NCBI GenBank assembly: GCA_964535215.1
Contig: CAZHST010000082.1
Coordinates: 1-9,222 of the forward strand
Reading direction: 5' to 3'
Source: JACQHM01 sp964535215
GTDB lineage: Bacteria > Methylomirabilota > Methylomirabilia > Methylomirabilales > JACQHM01
Length of the DNA stretch: 9,222 bases
Shown here piece after piece: positions 1-5,891 of the stretch; position 1 is the stretch's first letter; each line of letters opens with the position of its first letter. Made by a program: the position numbers and the translations under genes. Below the pieces are notes generated by a model that was not told where the DNA came from, made no database searches, and was given only the letters and a program-made list of their open reading frames with translations.

Positions 1-1081
1 GCTCCTGCCCTAAAGCGGCCACCTGCTGACCCACCTTCTGAACCTGCGCCTGAAATGCCTGCCCCCGCTCCTCTAACCCCTTCGCCTGCTCCTCCACCCG
101 CCCCGCCAGCTGAAGCACCCTCTGATCCACCTCCTTCAACTGCCCCTGCACCCCCTGGACCTGCTCCGCCACCTTCCCTTCTAAGGCTGCGATCCGAGGA
201 TCTACTTCATCTAAACGCTGACCCAGTTCTGCAATAGTATGCCCGGTCTCTTCAAGTTTCCCCTGAATGATCCGGGTCTCTGCGGCCAACTCGTCAAACT
301 TGCTGTATAGAAGCCCTTGGGATGGTGCGAAAGCCGAGATCTCCTTCCGCACCTCGGCCAATGCCTTCTCCAGCCGCTCCCGCTGCTCCCCCTCCTGCCT
401 CGCTAACCGGTCGGCCACCCCCTGCTCCACCCGGGCCTGAAACCCCTTCACCTCGGTCTCCACCCCCCGCAGCCGCTCCTCCAACCGCTGCTGGACCTGC
501 ACCAGCCCCTGCGTCTCCTTCCGCACCTCGGCCAATGCCTTCTCCAGCCGCTCCCGCTGCTCCCCCTCCTGCCTCGCTAACCGGTCGGCCACCCCCTGCT
601 CCACCCGGGCCTGAAACCCCTTCACCTCGGTCTCCACCCCCCGCAGCCGCTCCTCCAACCGCTGCTGGACCTGCACCAGCCCCTGCGTCTCCTTCCGCAC
701 CTCGGCCAACGCCTTCTCCAGCCGCTCCCGCTGCTCCCCCTCCTGCCTCGCTAACCGATCCTGAAACTCGGCCAGGGCTTTCTCCAGCTTCGCCACAATT
801 TCCTTTTGAGCACGAAGGGCCGTCTGGGCCTGATCCTGGAGCTGCCTTTCCACCCTGGCCTGCTGCTCGGCTAATTGCTGCTCAAGCTTCCCGAACCGCT
901 CGTCCAGGGAGACCCTGGACCGCTCCATAAGACGCTCAAAATTTCTAATCGTCTGGAGTAAAAGAAGATAGTTCTGCTGAAGCGTTTCCACCTCTTCCCG
1001 CAAAGAAGCACCACTTCCCACCAGCGGGATAAGCAGGATGAAAAGCCCGAGGCCGGCTCCAAGCGCTCCCTTCCCTCCCAC
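1..1081 (-). CDS. YbgF/CpoB-like exported coiled-coil protein, N-terminal part (3' end beyond the window)
   Basis: From GTG at 1081 the frame is open for 360 codons to the left edge. It starts MGGKGALGAGLGLFILLIPL then VGSGAS, a signal peptide probably cut after GSGA, or an uncleaved anchor. Everything after is Glu/Gln/Arg/Leu-rich coiled coil. Residues 109-247 are a 58-residue tandem repeat. Residues 257-278 (LLYSKFDELAAETRIIQ then GKLEE) match the D-L-x-E-x-R-x-(I/L)-x-G-x-(I/L)-E-E pattern I associate with the trimeric N-terminal coiled coil of YbgF/CpoB, the TolA-binding periplasmic protein normally encoded just after pal. The first 360 residues contain no TPR; in YbgF these are C-terminal and would lie off the window. 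E. coli CpoB is about 260 residues in total, so this coiled coil is much longer. It begins 10 bp after pal-C. Alternative: another periplasmic coiled-coil protein unrelated to CpoB. Confidence 0.72.
   Translation of the reverse strand, partial: MGGKGALGAGLGLFILLIPLVGSGASLREEVETLQQNYLLLLQTIRNFERLMERSRVSLDERFGKLEQQLAEQQARVERQLQDQAQTALRAQKEIVAKLEKALAEFQDRLARQEGEQRERLEKALAEVRKETQGLVQVQQRLEERLRGVETEVKGFQARVEQGVADRLARQEGEQRERLEKALAEVRKETQGLVQVQQRLEERLRGVETEVKGFQARVEQGVADRLARQEGEQRERLEKALAEVRKEISAFAPSQGLLYSKFDELAAETRIIQGKLEETGHTIAELGQRLDEVDPRIAALEGKVAEQVQGVQGQLKEVDQRVLQLAGRVEEQAKGLEERGQAFQAQVQKVGQQVAALGQE
342..757 (-). repeat. 174-bp (58-residue) perfect tandem repeat in the ybgF-like gene, about 2.4 copies
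   Basis: Units 342-515 and 516-689 are identical over all 174 bp, and a third partial copy (690-757, 68 bp) differs at one base, a synonymous GCA/GCG difference. The unit encodes coiled-coil sequence containing DRLARQEGEQRERLEKALAE, VRKETQGLVQVQQRLEERL and RGVETEVKGFQARVEQGVA. A 58-residue period is not a multiple of 7 but equals 4x11+2x7, so mixed hendecad/heptad packing could keep the stripe in phase (inference). Confidence 0.95.
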
Positions 1082-1087
1082 CTTCAA

Positions 1088-1093
1088 CCTCCT
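1088..1093 (-). promoter_or_regulatory. Ribosome binding site for the ybgF-like GTG start, overlapping the pal-C stop
   Basis: AGGAGG (1093-1088) lies 6 nt before GTG at 1081-1079 and overlaps the pal-C TAG (1094-1092). It supports translational coupling and decides the otherwise unobvious GTG start. Confidence 0.8.
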
Positions 1094-1772
1094 ACCACGA
1101 AAGAACGACAAAGTGGGCCCGGCGATTCCACCGCCACGCCTCTTCGTCATGCCCCAGCACGAAGGGCCGCTCCTCCCCGTAGCTGATCGTGACGATCCGG
1201 CCGGGATCGATCCCCGCCGCCACCAGGTACTCTTTCGCCGCCCGGGCCCGCCGCTCCCCCAACGCCAGGTTGTACTCGTTCGTCCCCCGCTCGTCGCAAT
1301 GGCCCTCGATAGTGATCCGGACCTTCGGGTGCTCCTTTAGCCAAGCCACGTTCCGGTCCAAGATAGCCTTGGCATCTTCACGGATCAACGCCTCGTCGAA
1401 ATCGAAAAAGATGTCCTCCAAGGGAGAGGCTTCCCCCTCCAGGAGACCCCCGGCTTTCTCTCTCCCCGTTTCCACCTTCGCCGGAACGCCAAGGGTGGTC
1501 TCCCGGGGAACCCTTCTCCCCTCGGCAGGTGAGACGCCCCGAGGCTGCTCGGTCAGCTCGGTCTCGGAGATGGATTCCCTTGGCTCAATGGCAGTTTCCT
1601 GTTGAGCCTCGACTTTCGCCACCTCCAGGGCAGGGGGCACAACACCTGCCTTGGGACCAACGATCCCCGTGACAGGCTGCTTGACCTCAGGCCTTCGAAG
1701 GCATCCGGCGGCAATGATGGATAAGACACCCACGATCAATACCCCCAGGACAAGCTGAGCTTTTCCTTTCAA
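1092..1772 (-). CDS. pal: Pal-C: OmpA-domain lipoprotein with short linker
   Basis: Third Pal paralogue, 226 residues from a TTG start. MKGKAQLVLGVLIVGVLSII then AAGC is a lipoprotein signal with lipobox Cys24, followed by CLRRPEVKQPV, which resembles the pal-A mature N terminus (CPRRPQIKEV). A Glu/Pro/Arg-rich spacer runs to about residue 117. The OmpA/Pal domain (118-222) carries DIFFDFDEALI, ITIEGHCDERGTNEYN, LGERRARAAKEYL and NRRAHFVV. I chose TTG at 1772-1770 because an AGGGGG stretch lies about 7 nt upstream and it yields a normal-length signal peptide; an in-frame ATG at 1808-1806 would add 12 residues to the n-region and remains possible. The intergenic space to pal-B is 65 bp (29 bp with the ATG). 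Its TAG stop lies inside the ribosome site of the next gene. Probable role: peptidoglycan-bound outer-membrane lipoprotein. Confidence 0.9.
   Translation of the reverse strand: MKGKAQLVLGVLIVGVLSIIAAGCLRRPEVKQPVTGIVGPKAGVVPPALEVAKVEAQQETAIEPRESISETELTEQPRGVSPAEGRRVPRETTLGVPAKVETGREKAGGLLEGEASPLEDIFFDFDEALIREDAKAILDRNVAWLKEHPKVRITIEGHCDERGTNEYNLALGERRARAAKEYLVAAGIDPGRIVTISYGEERPFVLGHDEEAWRWNRRAHFVVLSW
1111..1323 (-). repeat. 213-bp identical copy in pal-C of the 3' coding region of pal-B
   Basis: Partner of the copy at 1860-2072. Bases 1189-1310 of it are also identical to 2711-2832 in pal-A. Confidence 0.95.
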
Positions 1773-1837
1773 TCTGGTTCCCCCTTTTGGCGCAAGGTGA
1801 GACCTCATCAACCCCGAGGGCGGGCGAGACCCTCTGG

Positions 1838-2596
1838 TCAAGGAGCCCCGGTGATGACGAAGTGGGCCCGGCGATTCCACCGCCACGCCTCTTCGTCATG
1901 CCCCAGCACGAAGGGCCGCTCCTCCCCGTAGCTGATCGTGACGATCCGGCCGGGATCGATCCCCGCCGCCACCAGGTACTCTTTCGCCGCCCGGGCCCGC
2001 CGCTCCCCCAACGCCAGGTTGTACTCGTTCGTCCCCCGCTCGTCGCAATGGCCCTCGATAGTGATCCGGACCCGGGGATTCGCCTTAAGCCACTCGACAT
2101 TCTCATCCAAGATCGGAACAGCATCATCCCGGATCACAGCCTTGTCGAAATCGAAGAAGATGTCCTTGAGGAAAGTTTCCTTGACAGGGGCCGTGGGGGG
2201 CTTTGACGTCGGAGCCGGTGGGCCTTCAGGCCGGACGGCTGTCTCCGGGATCGGCTCGGGTTTCTTTGGGACCGGTTCCCGGACCGAGACCTTCTCGAGC
2301 CCGGCGAGCTTTGCCTGCAAACCCTGGGAACCAGCCACAAACTGATCAAGCTTGGCATCGAGATCAGCCTGGGCCTTCGAGAGGGCCTCAAGCTGACTCT
2401 TCACCCCACCAAGCGTCCCCTCTAACCGCTCTACCCCCGTCTGGTGTCCGGCCAACTGCCTTTCGACCTTGCCGATCCGCCGCTCGATCGCGTCGAAGTC
2501 CTGCCGCAGAGCAGCAACGCTCCCTCGGGTAGCGCAACCGGTGAAGAGGAAGGCGGCTAAGAGGAACACCCCACCAGCAGACCAGAGCTGACGCAT
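1838..2596 (-). CDS. pal: Pal-B: OmpA-domain lipoprotein with coiled-coil linker
   Basis: Second Pal paralogue, 252 residues. The N terminus MRQLWSAGGVFLLAAF then LFTGC is a lipoprotein signal with lipobox Cys21. Residues about 25-103 form a predicted coiled coil rich in Leu, Gln, Glu and Lys heptads (AALRQDFDAIERRIGKVERQ and following). Residues 104-142 are a Pro-rich spacer (PVPKKPEPIPETAV). Residues 143-248 are the Pal/OmpA domain with DIFFDFDKAVI, ITIEGHCDERGTNEYN, LGERRARAAKEYL, SYGEERPFVLGHDE and NRRAHFV; the Asp of HCDERGT and the RRAR arginines are those that hold meso-diaminopimelate in characterised Pal/OmpA domains. The ATG at 2596 has AGGAGG 4 nt upstream, and pal-A ends 17 bp earlier, so the genes are cotranscribed. 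The coiled coil may oligomerise the lipoprotein (inference). Its last 213 coding bases are identical to those of pal-C apart from the final few codons. Confidence 0.92.
   Translation of the reverse strand: MRQLWSAGGVFLLAAFLFTGCATRGSVAALRQDFDAIERRIGKVERQLAGHQTGVERLEGTLGGVKSQLEALSKAQADLDAKLDQFVAGSQGLQAKLAGLEKVSVREPVPKKPEPIPETAVRPEGPPAPTSKPPTAPVKETFLKDIFFDFDKAVIRDDAVPILDENVEWLKANPRVRITIEGHCDERGTNEYNLALGERRARAAKEYLVAAGIDPGRIVTISYGEERPFVLGHDEEAWRWNRRAHFVITGAP
1860..2072 (-). repeat. 213-bp identical copy in pal-B of the 3' coding region of pal-C
   Basis: Bases 1860-2072 (pal-B) and 1111-1323 (pal-C) read identically over 213 bp, offset 749. The tract encodes the peptidoglycan-binding core from the RITIEGHCDERG region to NRRAHFV and stops abruptly at both ends, where the genes diverge. 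Confidence 0.95.
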
Positions 2597-2613
2597 CTCC
2601 CCTCCTCAAGAAA

Positions 2614-4508
2614 TTATGGGGCAAGGATCACGAAGTGCGCCCGGCGATTCCACCGCCACGCCTCTTCGTCGTGCCCCAACACAAACGGCCGTTCTTCGCC
2701 GTAGCTCACGGTGACGATCCGGCCGGGATCGATCCCCGCCGCCACCAGGTACTCTTTCGCCGCCCGGGCCCGCCGCTCCCCCAACGCCAGGTTGTACTCG
2801 TTCGTCCCCCGCTCGTCGCAATGGCCCTCGATGATGATCCGAACCCCCGGATGCGCTCGAAGCCAGGCAGCATTCTGATCCAAAATGACCCTATCGGTCT
2901 CCCGGATCAACGACTCGTTAAAGTCGAAGAAGATGTCCTGAAGAGGACGCTCCCCAGCCCCTGCCGGAGGAGGAGCTGTGACGGCGGCAGACGCTTCCGG
3001 GAGCAGCGCCTGGACTTCAGCCTTCAGGACAGGCTCTGGAGCTTTCGGAACCTCGGGAGCATAGACCGGCGGGGCAAATTCAGGATACCCCACCTGGGGG
3101 GAAGGAGGCGCTGGAGCTCCTAGGGGTTCAACAACCCGCGCCAAAGCCTGGGGGGGCTCCGGCGCACCAGGTTCCGCCGCGACCGGGGGAGGAGTCCGAG
3201 CCTCTTCTCCCGTTGACGGTAGAGGCCCTTGGCCAGGAGCCATCCCCTCCGAAGGAGCCGGGGCGTGTCCCTCCTGCCCAACGGCTGCCTCTGGAGATTC
3301 TGGAGATGCCCCCACTGGCGATTGGCGGGCTGGGGTGCTCTCCTCCGCAGGCGGGGGCACCTCATGAGCCTTGGCCGTCGCCGTTGCCTCCGAGGGAGCT
3401 TCGGGGAGGATCTCCTTCTCCTCTTTGCCGATCATCGAAGGGGAGGATGGAAAGGCCTTTTCCGCTGGGGGAGAGGGTCCCGGCATCCCTTCAGGGGATG
3501 GTGCAGAAACCTCAGGAGCTTTGCCTTCTTCTCCTGCAGGGCCCGGTTTCATCATTGGAGCCTTCAACCCTTCAACCCGGGCCTCCGGCATGCCTACCGG
3601 AGGGCTCTCCTCCCCCACCCCGGGCTCTCCCCCCCGACGGACCTCCTCCACCGGACGGGTCGGGGCAGCCTCCGGGACCTGAGCTTCGGGCCCTTTCGCC
3701 GGACCCTTCAGCTCCTGCTCTACGATCCGCGGCGTGCCCAAAGGAAGGGTCTCCTCCCCCGCCTTGGGAAAAGCCGGCACCCCTTCCTCACGGATCCCTG
3801 GCCGCTCCTCCGGCCTTTGCTCTTCCACCGGACGACTCACGATGACCTCAGGGGTCTTGACCTTCCCCTCTGGCTCCGGTGCCTCCCGCGGTGGGGCTCC
3901 AGGGCCCTCCGTTGAAGGGGCTAAAGGAAGCCCAACCCGAGGGCCAGTCACCCCCTCTTTAGGGGCGATGGCCTGCGCGGGGGGAGTCTCCCCCCCCACC
4001 GCTCGCCCCTCGGGTCCAGCAATCTTGGCCCCCTCAGCCTCCTTCGGAGGGAGAGACGGTTCCTCTCTCACCCCCCGGATCGCCTCCTCCCCAGGGGCGA
4101 TGGCCTGCGCGGGGGGAGTCTCCCCCCCCACCGCTCGCCCCTCGGGTCCAGCAATCTTGGCCCCCTCAGCCTCCTTCGGAGGGAGAGACGGTTNNNNNNN
4201 NNNNNNNNNNNNNNNNNNNNNNNNNNNNNNNNNNNNNNNNNNNNNNNNNNNNNNNNNNNNNNNNNNNNNNNNNNNNNNNNNNNNNNNNNNNNNCCCTCGG
4301 GTCCAGCAATCTTGGCCCCCTCAGCCTCCTTCGGAGGGAGAGACGGTTTGGGCCCTTCGGGCGTGGCCGTCATGGCCCGAGGCGGTACCGCGGGGCCGAT
4401 GGCCCCTGGAGCAACCTCTTTGATCTGCGGCCTTCGCGGACAACCCGTGAAAAGCCCCAAGGCAATGAACACCAGCCCAGCCATGAGAACCAACTCTTTC
4501 CTCTGCAC
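2614..4508 (-). CDS. pal: Pal-A: OmpA-domain lipoprotein with very long Pro/Glu/Ala-rich linker (interrupted by assembly gap)
   Basis: First of three Pal-type genes. From the GTG at 4508, MQRKELVLMAGLVFIALG then LFTGC forms a lipoprotein signal with lipobox Cys23. The mature N terminus begins CPRRPQIKEV. A Pro/Glu/Ala/Gly-rich spacer follows that includes a 44-residue tandem repeat (PSLPPKEAEGAKIAGPE...) and less regular repeats around two RPVEE motifs 59 residues apart. The last about 110 residues (nt 2943-2614) are the OmpA/Pal peptidoglycan-binding domain: DIFFDFNESLI, IIIEGHCDERGTNEYN, LALGERRARAAKEYLV, YGEERPFVLGHDE and NRRAHFV. The 100-N gap breaks the frame nominally; a true gap of 77+132n bp would restore it, giving at least 623 residues against about 170 for E. 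coli Pal. One oddity is Asn in FDFN where pal-B and pal-C have Asp. It likely anchors the outer membrane to peptidoglycan and binds TolB/TolA; the long tether is unusual. Confidence 0.85.
2711..2832 (-). repeat. 122-bp tract in pal-A identical to pal-B and pal-C
   Basis: This tract matches 1189-1310 (pal-C) base for base, including synonymous positions, and hence the same part of pal-B. It encodes EGHCDERGTNEYN to DPGRIVT. The pal-A sequence on either side (2633-2710 and beyond 2832) has several substitutions relative to the other two, so identity is confined to the core. Confidence 0.92.
3961..4348 (-). repeat. 132-bp (44-residue) tandem repeat in pal-A, spanning the gap
   Basis: The segments 3961-4061 and 4093-4193 look identical over 101 bp at an offset of 132 bp, and 4294-4348 repeats the same sequence on the other side of the gap. 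The encoded unit is 44 residues: it starts PSLPPKEAEGAKIAGPE, continues GRAVGGETPPAQAIAP, and closes with GEEAIRGVREE. At least about 2.7 copies are present; the true number is hidden by the gap. Near-perfect nucleotide identity indicates recent expansion or ongoing homogenisation. Confidence 0.9.
4194..4293. other. Assembly gap of 100 N inside pal-A
   Basis: Exactly 100 N, the customary placeholder for a gap of unknown length. Both flanks are copies of the same 132-bp repeat, so the break is explained by an unresolved tandem repeat. Aligning the flanks to the repeat unit predicts a real length of 77 bp plus a whole number of 132-bp units; all such values keep pal-A in frame, whereas 100 does not. 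Confidence 0.95.
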
Positions 4509-4516
4509 GTGACTGG

Positions 4517-4524
4517 CCTCCTTT
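4517..4524 (-). promoter_or_regulatory. Strong ribosome binding site fixing the GTG start of pal-A
   Basis: AAAGGAGG on the minus strand lies 8 nt upstream of the GTG at 4508-4506. It decides the start against the longer in-frame extension beginning near 4577, which overlaps tolB. Confidence 0.85.
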
Positions 4525-4564
4525 CGTGAGAGGAGCGAAAGCCTCCCAAGATCAAGCGATGGGG

Positions 4565-5884
4565 TCAGAACGACCAATCGGGCAGGAAGTTCTCCCGCCC
4601 ATTATTGATCAGCCTCCGCTGCTCCGAGCCATCGGCTCTCATCACGTAAAGGGTCCGTTGACCATCCCGGTTGGAGGTGAAGACGAGATGACGCCCATCA
4701 GGGGACCAAGCGGGGTCCTCGTTATTCCCCTTGGTGGTGAGCTGCTGCACCCCCGAACCATCAGGGTTCATCAAGAAGATGTGAAAAGCCCCCTCTCTCC
4801 TGGAAACGAAGGCGATCTTATCTCCCCTTGGGGACCAGCGGGGCGAGACGTTATAGTCCCCGGTGAAGGTCAATCGCCTGAGGTTCGTCCCCTCCACATC
4901 CATGACATAAATCTGGGGGCTCCCTCCTCGATCGGAGACAAAGGCGATCTGACGGCCATTAGGGGAGAAGGTTGGGGAGACATTGATCCCTGAACCCTCG
5001 GTCAGTTGCCGGACCTCCGACCCATCCCGCCGCATCAGGTACAGGTTGATCCCTCCATCCTTGCTTAACGACAGGGCTAACCATTTCCCGTCGGGAGACC
5101 AGGCCGGGGAGATGTTCAAACCCGGGGAGGAAGAGAGCTTCTCCCGCCGCCCTGTCTCCAGGTTCAGGAGGAAGAGGTCAGGGTTCCGATCCCTGTAAGA
5201 GGTATAGGCAAGAAGCTTACCGTCAGGGGATAATCGGGGGGAGAGGTTAATGGAGCGGTTGCCGGTGACCAGCATCTCGTTGTGGCCGTCATAGTCCATG
5301 ACGAAGATCTCCTTCGCTCCATTGACGATGGAGACAAAGGCGATCTTCGACTGGGCAATCCCTTTCTCCCCGGTCAAGCGGTAAACGATCTCATCGGCGA
5401 AACGATGGACCATGCCCCGAAGGACCTTCTGGGTTCCGATGTAGCGCTTCCCAAAGACCATCTCCCCCTTTGCCACATCAAAGAGGCGCCCCTCGAGGAA
5501 CAGCTCCTTCCCCTCCAACACCAGGTTCCCGACGGCCAAAGCCTGGACCTTCAGGGCGTTCAGGATCGGAAAGATTCCCTTCTCCTCCCCCACCTTGACC
5601 TCCTTTGGATTGAAGGGGAGGTAAGACGGATCCAGCACATCAAAGATGCCGGAGTTGGTCAGATCCGCCTCCAACACCGAAGCGGCGGTTCTTCCCAGAT
5701 CCTCACCCGAGGGGGCCTTCAGGGTTGGAAAACCGGTAAGGGCGATGCTGATCTTTGCAGGCTCTCGCTTCTCAATCTCGATGACGTAACGCTGGCCCCA
5801 GGCCCCCTGGGGAAAAACGCCAAAGAGGACGATGACGGCCACAAGAGACCATCGAACGATCCAACAACGCCTTTCCATCCTCAT
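4565..5884 (-). CDS. tolB: TolB, periplasmic beta-propeller of the Tol-Pal system
   Basis: A 439-residue protein, close to E. coli TolB (430). Residues 1-30 are a Sec signal peptide (MRMERRCW..., hydrophobic core, cleavage likely after GAWG before QRYV). Residues about 31-170 match the TolB N-terminal domain (KISIALTGFPTL, LEADLTNSGIFDVLDP, KVQALAVGNLVLEG, EIVYRLTGEKGIA). Residues about 175-439 hold the beta-propeller with PD40/WD40-like repeats: SP-[DNR]-G motifs at 219, 263, 307, 351 and 394, spaced about 44 residues. TolB binds Pal and the TolA C-terminal domain. The ATG at 5884 is chosen because GAGG lies 5 nt upstream; a second ATG two codons later is possible, and the upstream in-frame ATG at 5986 would lie inside tolA and spoil the signal peptide. 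Start is 7 bp after the tolA stop; about 56 bp separates its stop from pal-A. Confidence 0.95.
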   Translation of the reverse strand: MRMERRCWIVRWSLVAVIVLFGVFPQGAWGQRYVIEIEKREPAKISIALTGFPTLKAPSGEDLGRTAASVLEADLTNSGIFDVLDPSYLPFNPKEVKVGEEKGIFPILNALKVQALAVGNLVLEGKELFLEGRLFDVAKGEMVFGKRYIGTQKVLRGMVHRFADEIVYRLTGEKGIAQSKIAFVSIVNGAKEIFVMDYDGHNEMLVTGNRSINLSPRLSPDGKLLAYTSYRDRNPDLFLLNLETGRREKLSSSPGLNISPAWSPDGKWLALSLSKDGGINLYLMRRDGSEVRQLTEGSGINVSPTFSPNGRQIAFVSDRGGSPQIYVMDVEGTNLRRLTFTGDYNVSPRWSPRGDKIAFVSRREGAFHIFLMNPDGSGVQQLTTKGNNEDPAWSPDGRHLVFTSNRDGQRTLYVMRADGSEQRRLINNGRENFLPDWSF

Positions 5885-5891
5885 GCAAACC

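Noticed and set aside
342..757. CRISPR-like or mobile-element repeat
   Set aside because: Units are directly adjacent with no spacers, keep the reading frame and encode coiled-coil sequence; there are no cas or transposase genes.
322..930. Long Pro/Ala-rich plus-strand open frame with apparent 58-residue repeats
   Set aside because: It is the antisense shadow of the coiled-coil gene on the minus strand; its repeat is just the complement of the 174-bp repeat, and the composition (Pro, Ala, Ser) is what GC-rich antisense frames give.
1773..1886. Extended N terminus of pal-C beginning at 1886
   Set aside because: The extra sequence overlaps the end of pal-B in another frame and would precede the lipoprotein signal; TTG at 1772 (or ATG at 1808) is more plausible.
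3213..4423. Several plus-strand open frames of 200 or more residues opposite pal-A
   Set aside because: Low-complexity antisense frames opposite a Pro/Glu-rich coding region, without ribosome sites or recognisable domains.
2614..4508. Frameshift or split gene in pal-A
   Set aside because: The change of frame occurs exactly at the 100-N placeholder and disappears for the repeat-predicted gap length, so it is an assembly artefact, not a pseudogene.
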